64,000 nucleotides of DNA from Legionella jordanis (GCF_900637635.1 NZ_LR134383.1:950501-1014500); one strand, 5' to 3'; numbered from the stretch's first letter, positions 27,638-37,083 are shown. Numbers and translations: made by a program. The notes: generated from the letters alone by a model not told the origin.

Positions 27638-30214
27638 TTAAGACACAGTAAAATGCAGTTGATTATCTTTCCAACTCACTTTAATGTTATCCCCCGATTT
27701 GAATTGGCCTGTCAATAAGGATTGAGCCAGCGGGTTTTCCAACTTTTGCTGAATCGTACGTTTCAGAGGTCTTGCTCCATAGACCGGGTCAAATCCAGCT
27801 GCTGCCAAATGCGCTAAGGCTTCTGGTGTGAGCTGGAGAGAAATATTCTGTTGACGCAGTCGATCTTGCAAATAGCCAATTTGGATAGAAGCAATGGCAG
27901 CGATTTGCTCTTTTTGCAAAGAGTGAAATACGACCGTCTCGTCGATGCGGTTAACAAATTCCGGTCTAAAATGTTGGCCTACAATGTCCATGACCGCCGT
28001 TTTAATTTGGTCATAATTTAACTTACTTCCCATGTCATGAATCAGGGAAGAACCCAAATTTGAAGTCATGACAATGACCGTGTTACGAAAATCAACCGTT
28101 CGGCCTTGGCCATCGGTTAAACGCCCATCATCAAGAACCTGCAGAAGGATGTTAAAGATATCACTGTGAGCCTTTTCTATTTCATCCAACAAAATGACAG
28201 AATAGGGGCGGCGGCGAATGGCCTCAGTCAAATAACCCCCTTCCTCATAACCCACATAACCTGGTGGTGCACCGATCAAGCGGGCAACGGAATGCTTCTC
28301 CATAAATTCTGACATATCAATCCGAACCATTGCGTCTTCTGTATCGAAGAGAAAGCCCGCTAAAGCCTTGCATAATTCTGTTTTTCCTACTCCTGTCGGC
28401 CCAAGGAAAAGAAAGGAACCAATTGGACGTTTAGGATCAGATAATCCTGCGCGCGAACGTCGAATTGCATTCGATACGGCATCCACCGCTTCGTCTTGGC
28501 CGATGACGCGCTTGTGCAAAACTTCTTCCATGTGCAATAACTTTTCCTTTTCCCCTTCAAGCATTTTGGAAACCGGTATACCGGTCCATTTTGATACGAC
28601 TTCAGCAATTTCTTCTTCAGTTACTTTATTGCGAACCAGTTTGGTTTCACTGCTTTCAGTTGTGGATACTTGCGTTAATTGTTTTTCCAATTCGGGTATT
28701 CGCCCGTATTGCAATTCAGACATACGCGCTAAATCCCCTGCACGTCTTGCAGTTTCAAGTTCTGTTTTGGCTTGTTCAAGGGCCTCTTTAATATGCGTAG
28801 TACCCTGTAAACTGGCTTTTTCAGCTTTCCAGATTTCCTCCAGGTCAGAATAGTTTTTCTCAAGATCCTGGATGAGATGTTCCAAATCATCCAAACGCTT
28901 CTTGGAGGCTTCATCGCTTTCCTTTTTTAAGGCTTCGCGTTCAATTTTTAATTGAATAAGTCTTCTTTCCAGTTTATCCAGGCTTTCTGGTTTGGAATCA
29001 ATTTCCATACGGATTTGGCTGGCTGCTTCATCGATTAGATCAATGGCTTTATCAGGTAATTGCCTATCGGTAATGTAGCGGTGAGATAAAGTGGCTGCAG
29101 CAACAATGGCTGGATCGGTAATTTCAACACCATGGTGAACTTCATATCGTTCTTTCAAACCACGCAAAATAGCAATGGTATCTTCGACATTCGGCTCATT
29201 AATTAACACCTTTTGGAAGCGGCGCTCAAGAGCAGCGTCTTTTTCGATGTACTGCCGATACTCATCCAAGGTGGTAGCACCAATGCAATGCAATTCTCCG
29301 CGAGCAAGGGAAGGCTTTAGCATATTTCCTGCGTCCATTGCCCCCTCGGCTTTACCAGCACCAACCATGGTATGTAATTCGTCGATAAACAGAATGATTT
29401 GTCCTTCTTGCTTGGATAAATCCTTAAGCACTCCTTTCAGGCGCTCTTCAAATTCGCCACGAAATTTGGCGCCGGCAATCAGGGCACCCATATCCAAAGA
29501 AAGCAAGCGTTTGTCTTTAAGGCCTTCAGGAACTTCACCGTTGACGATGCGCTGGGCTAATCCTTCAACAATGGCTGTTTTACCTACACCAGGCTCTCCA
29601 ATCAACACCGGATTGTTTTTGGTACGGCGTTGCAAAACTTGAATGGTACGGCGGATTTCATCGTCTCGCCCAATCACCGGGTCAAGCTTGCCCTGTTCGG
29701 CTCGTTCAGTCAGGTCAATGGTGTATTTTTCAAGCGCTTGCCGTTGTTCTTCGGCAGCGGGATCCGTGATCGTTTCGCCCCCACGGATGTCATTGATTGC
29801 CTTTTCGATGGCTTCGCGTTCAGCTCCTGCCTGCTTTAATAATTTCGCAAGACTGCTGTCTTCGCTGATGGCTGCAAGAATAAACAGTTCGCTTGAAATA
29901 TAACTGTCCTTTCTTTGTTGCGCCAATTTATCCGTTAAGTTTAACAAGCGATTAAGACCATTCGAAATGTGAATGTCGCCGCCTGTACCGGAAACTTTCG
30001 GAAATCTGTCCAGGGCTTGATCAATCAGTGTACGTAATTGGGAAAGATTCACTCCTGCTTTTGTTAACAAAGGCCGGCAGCTTCCTCCCTGTTGATCCAG
30101 CAAAGCTTTCATCACGTGTTCAGGCTCGATAAAACCATTGTCTCGTCCTAATGCCAGGGATTGAGCATCAGCCAAGGCCATTTGAAACTTCGAGGTGAGT
30201 TTGTCCATCCGCAT
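27638..30214 (-). CDS. clpB: ATP-dependent disaggregase ClpB
   Basis: ClpB (Hsp104 family) pulls proteins out of aggregates together with DnaK-DnaJ-GrpE. The 858-residue product has the N-domain ([20 protein letters not shown]), first Walker A GEPGVGKT at 206-213 and a long coiled-coil middle domain (about 400-530, [19 protein letters not shown]). The second Walker A GPTGVGKT is near 605-612, followed by the C-terminal D2-small domain. Length and start match E. coli ClpB (857 aa). A heat-shock-type promoter lies upstream. Confidence 0.98.
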   Translation of the reverse strand: MRMDKLTSKFQMALADAQSLALGRDNGFIEPEHVMKALLDQQGGSCRPLLTKAGVNLSQLRTLIDQALDRFPKVSGTGGDIHISNGLNRLLNLTDKLAQQRKDSYISSELFILAAISEDSSLAKLLKQAGAEREAIEKAINDIRGGETITDPAAEEQRQALEKYTIDLTERAEQGKLDPVIGRDDEIRRTIQVLQRRTKNNPVLIGEPGVGKTAIVEGLAQRIVNGEVPEGLKDKRLLSLDMGALIAGAKFRGEFEERLKGVLKDLSKQEGQIILFIDELHTMVGAGKAEGAMDAGNMLKPSLARGELHCIGATTLDEYRQYIEKDAALERRFQKVLINEPNVEDTIAILRGLKERYEVHHGVEITDPAIVAAATLSHRYITDRQLPDKAIDLIDEAASQIRMEIDSKPESLDKLERRLIQLKIEREALKKESDEASKKRLDDLEHLIQDLEKNYSDLEEIWKAEKASLQGTTHIKEALEQAKTELETARRAGDLARMSELQYGRIPELEKQLTQVSTTESSETKLVRNKVTEEEIAEVVSKWTGIPVSKMLEGEKEKLLHMEEVLHKRVIGQDEAVDAVSNAIRRSRAGLSDPKRPIGSFLFLGPTGVGKTELCKALAGFLFDTEDAMVRIDMSEFMEKHSVARLIGAPPGYVGYEEGGYLTEAIRRRPYSVILLDEIEKAHSDIFNILLQVLDDGRLTDGQGRTVDFRNTVIVMTSNLGSSLIHDMGSKLNYDQIKTAVMDIVGQHFRPEFVNRIDETVVFHSLQKEQIAAIASIQIGYLQDRLRQQNISLQLTPEALAHLAAAGFDPVYGARPLKRTIQQKLENPLAQSLLTGQFKSGDNIKVSWKDNQLHFTVS

Positions 30215-30265
30215 AACCTGTGACCCCTCTAAAATGATTGTTTAAAATACTTGGTACCTGCCGTA

Positions 30266-30293
30266 AAATGAGGGTTCATTTTAAAAAATCAAG
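30266..30293 (-). promoter_or_regulatory. Sigma-32 (RpoH)-type heat-shock promoter of clpB
   Basis: Read on the minus strand, CTTGATT is followed after 13 bp by CCTCATTT. The sigma-32 consensus is CTTGAAA and CCCCATNT with 11-16 bp between. The -10 part has one mismatch. The distance to the clpB start is about 50 bp, with AGGGG as ribosome-binding site. Confidence 0.7.
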
Positions 30294-30304
30294 TGGTCAT
30301 GTGA

Positions 30305-31261
30305 ATGGATAATAATTCAAATTCGGAAAAACCTGATGCTCAACTCTTATTGAATCAAATAGTATTGGATTACATGAAGGAGCAACGACGGAAACGATTG
30401 TGGCGCATTTTAAGCCGGAGTTTCTTCTTGCTGGTATTTATTTTTCTCATCTACGAACTGTTTAGCTATAAGGACGAGGAAAAGACTTTGCGTCAAAGCG
30501 CCCATGTTGGAATTATCGATGTTACAGGTACTATTTTTGACTCAGAGGGCTCAAGCGCAGATGATTTTGCAAAAGGAATGAAAGCCGCATACAAAAGCTC
30601 CGGTTTAAAGGCATTGATCGTCCGTATTAACAGTCCTGGGGGTAGTCCCGTGCAAGCGGATTATATGTACAGTACTTTGAAGTATTACCGTGAAAAATAC
30701 CCCCAGATTAAAACCTATGCTGTTTGTGTTGATATGTGTGCTTCCGCAGCGTATTACATAGCGGCAGGTGCGGATGAAATTTATGCGAACCCGGCAAGTC
30801 TGGTCGGTTCTATCGGAGTGCTTTATAATGGCTTTGGCTTTGTCGATACCTTGCAAAAACTGGGAATGACCAGACGTTTGCATACAGCAGGAAAAAACAA
30901 AGGTTTTCTGGATCCATTTTCTCCTGAAAATCCAGAGCAAACTCAGTTGCTGCAAACTATGCTGGATGAGATTCATCAGTTATTCATTAGCAGGGTTAAA
31001 GAAGGGCGTGGTAATCGGCTTAAAATTGATCAAGATACGTTTTCAGGTTTATTTTGGACAGGGGAGCAAGCCAAGGCGCGAGGTCTCATCGATGGTTTTG
31101 CAACCACTGGCCAGTTGGCTCGTGAAAAAGTCCAGGTAGAAAAAGCCATAGACTACACCCATAAACCGAGTGTGCTTGAGCGATTTTCAAAAAACCTGGG
31201 AACTGCATTGGCCGATGAAATACCCGTTGCTTTGGGTATAAAGCCTGGGATACTGTCTTAA
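30305..31261 (+). CDS. sppA: Signal peptide peptidase SppA / S49 family serine protease
   Basis: Membrane-bound Ser/Lys protease that degrades cleaved signal peptides. The 318-residue protein has a cytoplasmic N-tail, one membrane helix near 37-54, and the S49 fold with NSPGGSP (109-115). Nucleophile Ser147 sits in CASAAYYIA, and the general-base Lys is at 199 in GKNKGFLDPF. The small single-domain length corresponds to the short SppA type rather than the two-domain E. coli form. It is divergent from clpB. Confidence 0.92.
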   Translation: MDNNSNSEKPDAQLLLNQIVLDYMKEQRRKRLWRILSRSFFLLVFIFLIYELFSYKDEEKTLRQSAHVGIIDVTGTIFDSEGSSADDFAKGMKAAYKSSGLKALIVRINSPGGSPVQADYMYSTLKYYREKYPQIKTYAVCVDMCASAAYYIAAGADEIYANPASLVGSIGVLYNGFGFVDTLQKLGMTRRLHTAGKNKGFLDPFSPENPEQTQLLQTMLDEIHQLFISRVKEGRGNRLKIDQDTFSGLFWTGEQAKARGLIDGFATTGQLAREKVQVEKAIDYTHKPSVLERFSKNLGTALADEIPVALGIKPGILS

Positions 31262-31368
31262 TAAGCGTGTGCAGGAGTTTAAAAGGTGATGATGTTGATG
31301 CGTGAATGCGGGAAACTGTATGAACAAATCAACATCCTGAAAAAACGAAGTGTATCATGAGCAGAAGG

Positions 31369-31389
31369 GCTGCAAATCCATTTTGCAGC
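31369..31389. terminator. Hairpin between convergent sppA and suhB
   Basis: GCTGCAAA and TTTGCAGC pair over 8 bp around TCCAT, ten bases beyond the suhB stop. It is a possible bidirectional terminator, but no clear T-run follows on either strand. Confidence 0.45.
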
Positions 31390-31398
31390 TAAGTTGGA

Positions 31399-32187
31399 TT
31401 AGTCTTTCATGAGGGGCATGAAAGTTTGTAATAAACCTTTAAAAATCTTTGGATTGCCAGCTACGACATCACCTTTTTTCATATAATCTTCATCCCCCTG
31501 CAAGCCACTTATAATGCCGCCAGCTTCCCTAACAATTAAAGAACCTGCAGCAATGTCCCAGGGTCGTAGGCCCAACTCCCAAAAGCCATCCAATCGTCCA
31601 CTGGCTACATAGGCCAAATCAAGAGCGGCTGATCCTGTCCTTCTCACGCCTGCGCATTTGCCAATGAGTGCTTCAAAAGTGGGCAAATAACGTTTTGCCA
31701 TGGAGGGATTACGAAAAGGGAAACCCGTTCCCAACAATGCTGCCGACAATTGGTTTTTTTTGGACACGCGAATGCGTCTTTCGTTTAATTGGGCACCACG
31801 GCCGCGACTGGCTGAGAAGCATTCGTGGCGGAGGGGATCATAGATAACAGCATGTTCAATGCGATTTTTCACGCGATGCGCAATAGACACGGAAAAGAAA
31901 GGGAATCCATGTAAATAGTTGGTGGTGCCATCCAGAGGATCAATAATCCAGACTGATTCAGCATCATCTCTATAAACGCCACTTTCTTCGGCAATGATTC
32001 CATGATCAGGGTATGCTTTATGAATGCTGTTAATAATTGCTTGTTCCGCTTTGATGTCTACTTCGCTAAAAAACTCATCGTCACTTTTAGCCGTGATCTT
32101 CAGACGGTCGATTTGCTCAATATGGCGCAGAATGATATCGCCTGCCAGACGAGCGGCGGTGATGGCAATGTTTAATAATGGTTGCAT
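31399..32187 (-). CDS. suhB: Inositol-1-monophosphatase family protein SuhB
   Basis: Mg-dependent phosphatase that also acts in ribosome biogenesis and rRNA antitermination complexes. Metal-binding motifs are AEESG (66-70), IIDPLDGTTNY (81-91) and PWDIAAGSLIVREAGG near 210. The frame is open further upstream to 32313, but the ATG at 32187 (MQPLLNIAITAAR) gives 262 aa and aligns with the E. coli start. Divergently transcribed from trmJ, as is common for suhB-trmJ in gammaproteobacteria. Confidence 0.95.
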   Translation of the reverse strand: MQPLLNIAITAARLAGDIILRHIEQIDRLKITAKSDDEFFSEVDIKAEQAIINSIHKAYPDHGIIAEESGVYRDDAESVWIIDPLDGTTNYLHGFPFFSVSIAHRVKNRIEHAVIYDPLRHECFSASRGRGAQLNERRIRVSKKNQLSAALLGTGFPFRNPSMAKRYLPTFEALIGKCAGVRRTGSAALDLAYVASGRLDGFWELGLRPWDIAAGSLIVREAGGIISGLQGDEDYMKKGDVVAGNPKIFKGLLQTFMPLMKD

Positions 32188-32388
32188 GGTTTGCTCATAT
32201 TTCAACAAAGTCAGCGATTCTAACACATTTTTTTTTGTACAGAGAGAAGTCATTGCGGTATAGTTGCAATAAATAAATGCGAATTTCGTAAATTGCTGTT
32301 GTTCCCGGTTCAAGCAACTGAAGTATTAGGATGGGAGACAGCCATTCCTTTGAACGTCTAACCTTTAATACATTTATCAATCATAGTT

Positions 32389-33117
32389 ATGAATTTTTCA
32401 AATATTCGAATTGTATTAGTCGCCACATCTCATCCAGGAAACATAGGCTCCTCAGCCAGGGCATTGAAAACGATGGGATTTAGAAGACTCTATTTGGTTT
32501 CGCCAAAAGCCTTCCCTCACCAGAAAGCTTTGGAAATGGCTGCAGGGGCTGATGATGTTTTGGAGGAAGCCATTGTCACAAATTCATTGGATGAAGCATT
32601 GCAGGGCTGTCAATTAATTTTGGCAACCAGTGCAAGGCCTCGAGGCATTCCCTTGCCTGGTTTAACACCCGAGGAGTGTGCAAAATTTATAGCGCGGCAA
32701 GCCGATAACACTGAAATTGCAATATTATTTGGACGCGAACACGCAGGATTAACCAATGAAGAACTCTTGCGCAGCCATTATCACATCAATATACCAAGCA
32801 ATCCGGAATACAGTTCCTTGAATTTGTCTCAGGCCGTGCAAATCATTGCTTACGAATTGAGGATGAAATTACTGTTGCCAAAATCGTCAACAGAATTGAA
32901 TCATGATCGCCTGGCAACAGCCGATGAGATTGAACAATTCCATGAGCATTTGCAAAGCGTTATGATGAGCACCAAATTTTTAAAAACAACTCGACCAAAC
33001 AAGCGTTTACTACAAAGGATACGTCGTATTTTTAGCAGGGCAAAATTGGAGTACATGGAAATTACCATTTTGCGTGGTGTGTTAAGCCATATTCAGAAAG
33101 CCTTGGATCAGAGATAA
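32389..33117 (+). CDS. trmJ: tRNA (cytidine/uridine-32-2'-O)-methyltransferase TrmJ
   Basis: SPOUT-fold methyltransferase that 2'-O-methylates position 32 of several tRNAs with S-adenosylmethionine. The knot motifs are visible: LVATSHPGNIGSSARALKTMG at 11-31, LFGREHAGLTNEEL near 112-125, and INIPSNPEYSSLNLSQAV near 131-148. The 242-aa length is normal. It lies between suhB (divergent) and iscS (same strand, 98 nt to the start chosen there). Unlike E. coli, no iscR follows. Confidence 0.95.
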   Translation: MNFSNIRIVLVATSHPGNIGSSARALKTMGFRRLYLVSPKAFPHQKALEMAAGADDVLEEAIVTNSLDEALQGCQLILATSARPRGIPLPGLTPEECAKFIARQADNTEIAILFGREHAGLTNEELLRSHYHINIPSNPEYSSLNLSQAVQIIAYELRMKLLLPKSSTELNHDRLATADEIEQFHEHLQSVMMSTKFLKTTRPNKRLLQRIRRIFSRAKLEYMEITILRGVLSHIQKALDQR

Positions 33118-33138
33118 GTGCTAGTTTCAGTGAAGACA

Positions 33139-33168
33139 TTGCAGGTTAAATCATTGAGTGGGTAGTAT
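33139..33168 (+). promoter_or_regulatory. Possible promoter upstream of iscS
   Basis: TTGCAG and TAGTAT with an 18-bp spacer lie about 48 bp upstream of the start chosen for iscS. It would separate the isc-like genes from trmJ. Weak match; no IscR-type site was recognised. Confidence 0.3.
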
Positions 33169-33215
33169 ATTTTAAGGAAATGGCTGTATTTAGGGATGGA
33201 GAAACGGGAGTGGGA

Positions 33216-34379
33216 ATGAACAATTTGCCTATTTATCTGGATTACATGTCAACAACACCGGTTGATCCGCGGGTTATTGAAAAAATGATTGCTTATTTAG
33301 GCCCAGAAGGCGTTTTCGGCAACCCCGCTTCCAAGACCCATATTTACGGAACAATGGCTGCACAGGCAGTAGAACGAGCTCGCGAGCAGATTGCTGAAGT
33401 CATTCACGCTTCCCCACAAGAAATCGTGTTTACTTCTGGAGCTACGGAGGCTAACAATTTAGCCATTTTGGGGGCTGCTCGTTTTTATCAAAGAAAAGGT
33501 CGCCATGCAGTTACCATGCGAACTGAGCACAAAGCAGTTCTGGATAGTTTTCAGCAGCTGGAAAAAGAAGGTTTTGAAGTCACTTATTTGGAGCCACAGC
33601 CTGACGGATTGCTCAATCTGGACGATTTAATTAAGTCCATAAGAGCCGATACTATCCTGGTTTCCATTATGCACGTTAACAATGAAATCGGGGTTATCCA
33701 GGATATTGCAGCAATAGGTGAAGCATTACGCGGAAAAGGAATTGTCTTTCACGTGGATGCCGCACAGAGCGCAGGTAAGCTGGAAATCAATTTGAACCGG
33801 CTAGGGGTGGACCTGATGTCATTTTCCGCCCACAAAAATTATGGGCCCAAAGGTGTCGGAGCATTGTATGTTAGACAAAAACCGCGAATTCGCCTGCTGC
33901 CTCAGTCTTTTGGTGGCGGGCATGAAGGAGGATTGCGCTCGGGAACTTTAGCAACGCATCAAATCGTTGGTATGGGCGAAGCCTTTGTAATTTCGGAAGA
34001 GTCAAGAATTCAGGAGCAAGAACGAATTCTTAAGTTTCGTCAGCTTTTGTGGAATGGAATTAAAGATCTTCCGGGAATACGACTGAATGGCCATGAGCAT
34101 CAGCGAGTGGCGGGCAATTTAAATTTGACTTTCGCAGGCGTCGAAGGGGACTCCTTACTGTTTGCTTTGCGAGAGCTGGCTATTTCTACGACTTCTGCAT
34201 GTGCTTCTGCAAGCCTGCAGCCTTCCTATGTCTTGCGCGCTTTAGGGCTTAGTGACGAACTTGCATACAGTTCTGTCCGTTTATCTTGTGGTCGATTTAC
34301 TACGGAAGAGCAAATTGAACGGGCTATTGCTATAATTTGTTGCCAAGTGGCCCGTTTGCAAGAAATGTCACCCTTATGA
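33216..34379 (+). CDS. iscS: Cysteine desulfurase IscS
   Basis: PLP enzyme that moves sulfur from cysteine to Fe-S scaffolds and tRNA-thiolation partners. The PLP lysine is Lys207 ([11 protein letters not shown]) and the mobile-loop active Cys is Cys329 ([15 protein letters not shown]). The C-terminal text PSYVLRALG is IscS-type rather than SufS-type. ATG 33216 is preferred because GGAG lies 5 nt upstream and [10 protein letters not shown] matches the family start; an in-frame ATG at 33180 exists. Its stop overlaps the next gene (ATGA). The usual iscR is missing upstream and hscBA-fdx are missing downstream. Confidence 0.93.
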   Translation: MNNLPIYLDYMSTTPVDPRVIEKMIAYLGPEGVFGNPASKTHIYGTMAAQAVERAREQIAEVIHASPQEIVFTSGATEANNLAILGAARFYQRKGRHAVTMRTEHKAVLDSFQQLEKEGFEVTYLEPQPDGLLNLDDLIKSIRADTILVSIMHVNNEIGVIQDIAAIGEALRGKGIVFHVDAAQSAGKLEINLNRLGVDLMSFSAHKNYGPKGVGALYVRQKPRIRLLPQSFGGGHEGGLRSGTLATHQIVGMGEAFVISEESRIQEQERILKFRQLLWNGIKDLPGIRLNGHEHQRVAGNLNLTFAGVEGDSLLFALRELAISTTSACASASLQPSYVLRALGLSDELAYSSVRLSCGRFTTEEQIERAIAIICCQVARLQEMSPL

Positions 34380-34771
34380 TGTATAATAAATTAGTTGAAG
34401 CCAATTTTTTTTCGCCCAAGCACGTCGGCGTTCTTGATTTGTCAAAACCCCTTAGCGCCCATTCCCGCACAGGCGAAAATGGGCGCGGTGATGTTCTTGA
34501 TCTATATCTATTATGTGACAGTCGAGGTGTCGTACTTAAAGCTTGTTTTAAGGCTTATGGAAGCCCTTATTTAGTCGCGGCAGCTGAATTGATTTGCCAG
34601 CGGCTTGAAGGAGATAACATTGAGGGTCATCCTCAACTGGATTACCTTTGGCTTGTAGAAGAATTGGAAATTCCCAGAACTCGCTACCCTGTGGCGTTGC
34701 AAACCGAAGATGGTTATCGTGAGGTTGTCTTAAGAATGAAACAGTTATTAAAAGGGGAGAACAATGTCTGA
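34376..34771 (+). CDS. IscU-like protein lacking all cluster-binding residues
   Basis: The 131-residue sequence aligns with E. coli IscU without gaps over the key sites, yet the ligand positions are changed. Cys37 becomes Arg (GRGD), Cys63 becomes Ser (YGSPYL), His105 becomes Pro and Cys106 becomes Val; Asp39 stays. The HscA-binding LPPVK motif reads IPRTR. The three cysteines present (47, 57, 74) are at other positions. It overlaps iscS by 4 nt and the iscA-type gene by 8 nt, so it is surely translated with them. It cannot hold a cluster in the standard way; an IscS regulator or adaptor is a possible role (inference). Confidence 0.8.
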   Translation: MMYNKLVEANFFSPKHVGVLDLSKPLSAHSRTGENGRGDVLDLYLLCDSRGVVLKACFKAYGSPYLVAAAELICQRLEGDNIEGHPQLDYLWLVEELEIPRTRYPVALQTEDGYREVVLRMKQLLKGENNV

Positions 34772-35129
34772 AGTGATGCAACACGAGAGTGATTTGTCAG
34801 TAGGCATAACTCTAAGTGAATCAGCTCTAACTCATATTTTGTCTTATCTTGGCAAACAACAAAATTGCCAGGGAGTGCGATTATCGGTTAAAAAAACCGG
34901 GTGCTCGGGATTATCCTATGTGGTTGATTATGTTCAAACTGCCGAAGTCAGCGACATTGTGCAATCTTTAGATAATAATTATTACCTTTACATCGATAAG
35001 GCCAGTTACCCATATTTAAAAGGCATGCATGTGGACTATGTCAAGCAGGGATTCAATTCCAAATTTGTTTTTAACAATCCCAATCAAAAAGGGCAGTGTG
35101 GCTGCGGAGAAAGTTTTACGGTTGACTAA
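34764..35129 (+). CDS. A-type Fe-S carrier protein (IscA/ErpA family)
   Basis: A-type carriers receive Fe-S clusters from scaffolds and pass them to apo-proteins. All three ligand cysteines are present: Cys47 (KTGCSGLSYVVDY), Cys112 and Cys114 (GQCGCGESF). The 121-residue length includes a slightly longer N-terminus than IscA. The start lies within the end of the IscU-like gene. IscA, ErpA and SufA cannot be told apart with certainty from sequence alone; operon position favours IscA. Confidence 0.88.
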   Translation: MSEVMQHESDLSVGITLSESALTHILSYLGKQQNCQGVRLSVKKTGCSGLSYVVDYVQTAEVSDIVQSLDNNYYLYIDKASYPYLKGMHVDYVKQGFNSKFVFNNPNQKGQCGCGESFTVD

Positions 35130-35177
35130 ATCTTAAGAATGGCTCCATTGTAACCCCTTTTCCCTTCTTGTTATAAA

Positions 35178-35200
35178 GAAGAAGCCGTCTGAGCTTCTTC
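35178..35200 (+). terminator. Hairpin downstream of the isc-like operon
   Basis: GAAGAAGC and GCTTCTTC form an 8-bp perfect stem with a 7-nt loop, 49 nt beyond the iscA-type stop. Only a mixed T/C/G stretch follows, so termination may be weak. Confidence 0.45.
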
Positions 35201-35513
35201 TCGTCTATTTGAGCAATTAAAAAACAAAATAAATAATTTTTGCCCGAACGAGAAACCCTCATTATTTTTTTTATTCCCTCATTAAAAGTCAAAAATTTGT
35301 AAAAAAAGAGTACTAATGATTCAGAAATGCGTTGTTCGTGCAAAAATTGCTTGAAAAATTCCTTAAATTTCCTTAAGCTTCCCTTAATAAATGAATATCA
35401 TTAGGACAATGTTTACATAGTTTGTGATATTTGTTACTATATCGAGCATGATGTTCGGTCTATGAGTGACTGAATGCTTAAACGAAGTGTTTATTGGATG
35501 TTGGAGAGGATAA
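35201..35513 (+). promoter_or_regulatory. Regulatory region upstream of fis
   Basis: This 313-bp stretch has no gene. It holds three helically phased CCTTAA units (35361, 35371, 35382). Two of these form CTTAAG-N5-CTTAAT at 35372-35388, the spacing of a PmrA box. A sigma-70-like promoter TTTACA-N17-TACTAT follows at 35412-35440. GGAGAGG lies 6 nt before the fis start. PmrA control is inference from the motif. Confidence 0.5.
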
Positions 35514-35798
35514 ATGAGTGCAGTTATGCAACAAGTTGAACAACACAATGAAGCGTTAACTCAGCAAGTCATTGGTGCTGTGAAAGGCTACCTGAATACC
35601 GTAGGAAGCAAGGATAGTAACCTTAATTTGTATCAATTGATTGTAGAAGAGGTTGAAGCCCCCTTGTTCCGTACTGTTATGGAGTTAACCCGTTATAATC
35701 AATCAAAGGCGGCCAGAGTGCTTGGCGTCAGTCGTGGCACATTACGTACCAAATTGAAGCGTTATTTTGATGATGAATTCATCGGTACCCGCGGCTAA
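35514..35798 (+). CDS. fis: Fis family nucleoid-associated regulator
   Basis: Small DNA-bending protein that shapes transcription in a growth-phase-dependent way. The 94-residue product has the C-terminal Fis helix-turn-helix (QSKAARVLGVSRGTLRTKLKRYF, residues 62-84) and the dimerisation helices before it (LYQLIVEEVEAPLFRTVMELTRYN). Legionella-type genomes often carry several fis paralogues. It is not behind dusB as in enterics but follows the isc-like operon and precedes rnpB. Confidence 0.93.
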   Translation: MSAVMQQVEQHNEALTQQVIGAVKGYLNTVGSKDSNLNLYQLIVEEVEAPLFRTVMELTRYNQSKAARVLGVSRGTLRTKLKRYFDDEFIGTRG

Positions 35799-35831
35799 TT
35801 AATATCTAATTAATCTCTTTTCTGAATTGCT

Positions 35832-35863
35832 GCCCAGCTTATGTTACTGGTCTTTTGCTGGGC
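35832..35863 (+). terminator. Hairpin between fis and rnpB
   Basis: GCCCAGC and GCTGGGC form a 7-bp stem with an 18-nt loop, 34 nt after the fis stop. A terminator role is plausible but no T-tract follows. TAGTAT at 35871-35876 fits as the -10 of rnpB. Confidence 0.4.
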
Positions 35864-35883
35864 ATTCTGCTAGTATTGATATC

Positions 35884-36244
35884 GAAGTCGGTCAGGCAAT
35901 CGCTCTTTGCTCAGTCAAGGAGAGGAAAGTCCGGGCTCCATAGGGTAAAGTGCCAGGTAACGCCTGGGAGGCGTGAGCCTACGGAAAGTGCCACAGAAAA
36001 TATACCGCCTGTTGCTTTTGCTGCAGGTAAGGGTGAAATGGTGCGGTAAGAGCGCACCGCGCGACTGGCAACAGTCGTGGCAGGGTAAACCCCACTCGGA
36101 GCAAGACCAAATAGGAATCCAACTGGCTTTGGCCGGTAAGTATGACCCATACTGGATTCGGGTAGGTCGCTTGAGGCATGCGGTGACGCATGTCCCAGAT
36201 GAATGGTTGTCCAAGACAGAACCCGGCTTATCGACCGGCTTTAA
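35884..36244 (+). ncRNA. rnpB: RNase P RNA (M1 RNA, type A)
   Basis: Catalytic RNA that matures tRNA 5' ends. The universally conserved core pieces are present: GAGGAAAGTCCGGGCTCCAT, GCCAGGTAACGCCTGG, AAGGGTGAAATGGTGCGGTA, AGAGCGCACCGCGCGACTGG, GGAGCAAGACCAAATAGG, AGATGAATGGTTGTCCA and GACAGAACCCGGCTTATC in the correct order. The 5' end GAAGTCGGTC pairs with GACCGGCTTT at the 3' end (P1 helix), which sets the limits. The length of about 361 nt is that of gammaproteobacterial type A. Open frames across this stretch on both strands are chance. Confidence 0.98.
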
Positions 36245-36315
36245 TTCTTTTTCCTCTTGATTTTTCATCAAGACTAGCCTTACTATCCCGCCATTCTATA
36301 TGGCAGAGTTTTTTC

Positions 36316-37083
36316 ATGTTGCTGTGTCTTGACGTTGGTAATTCACATATTTATGGCGGTGTATTTGCAGATGAAGACATTCGTCTTCGCTTTCGTCACA
36401 CCTCTCAAGTGAGCACATCCGATGAATTGGGTATCTTTTTAAAATCCGTATTGCGGGAAAATCAATGCTCCCCAGAAGCAATTAAAGAAATTGCCATTTG
36501 TTCAGTGGTTCCCCAATTGGATTACTCTTTGCGGGCAGCTTGTTTGAAGTATTTTGAAGTTGAGCCATTCTTTCTGCAAGCCGGAGTTAAGACTGGATTA
36601 AATATAAAATACCGAAACCCAATTGAAGTGGGTGCAGACCGTATCGCCAATGCCATCGCTGCAACACAAGCTCATCCAAACAAGAATATTATTGTTATTG
36701 ATTTTGGCACTGCTACTACCTTTTGCGTCATAACTGCACAAAAAGCCTATTTAGGAGGTGCAATTTTACCTGGGGTTCGTCTCTCGGTTGATGCTTTAGC
36801 AACCAAAACTGCTAAATTGCCGGCTGTAGAAATTGTGAGAATAGAGCAGGTGGTGGGGCGCTCTACAATAGAAAGCATTCAGTCGGGTGTTTTTTATGGT
36901 GCTTTAGGAGCTTGCCGGGAATTAATTACAAGAATTAAAAGTGAAGTTTTTCCAGGACAAGAGGTATTGGTCTTGGCTACCGGAGGTTTTGCCTCTCTAT
37001 TTGAAAGGCAAGAGCTTTATGATTCACTCGTTCCGGATCTGGTTTTACAAGGCATTCGTTTGGCAGCAATGCTAAATAAATAA
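36316..37083 (+). CDS. coaX: Type III pantothenate kinase CoaX
   Basis: CoaX phosphorylates pantothenate at the first step of coenzyme A synthesis; it belongs to the ASKHA fold and is insensitive to CoA feedback. Motifs seen: DVGNSHIYGG (phosphate-1 loop), GADRIANAIAA, DFGTATTF (phosphate-2 loop) and GGAILPGV. The frame is open from inside rnpB, but the ATG at 36316 (MLLCLDVGNSH) gives 255 aa and the canonical N-terminus. No Shine-Dalgarno is obvious. Confidence 0.94.
   Translation: MLLCLDVGNSHIYGGVFADEDIRLRFRHTSQVSTSDELGIFLKSVLRENQCSPEAIKEIAICSVVPQLDYSLRAACLKYFEVEPFFLQAGVKTGLNIKYRNPIEVGADRIANAIAATQAHPNKNIIVIDFGTATTFCVITAQKAYLGGAILPGVRLSVDALATKTAKLPAVEIVRIEQVVGRSTIESIQSGVFYGALGACRELITRIKSEVFPGQEVLVLATGGFASLFERQELYDSLVPDLVLQGIRLAAMLNK

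Noticed and set aside
31288-31359. 23-codon frame with AAGG upstream, after sppA
   Set aside because: Too short, no leader or family features, and no conservation evidence.
35855-36271. Several open frames of 60-118 codons on both strands
   Set aside because: They lie across the structured RNase P RNA and are chance frames in a GC-rich RNA gene.
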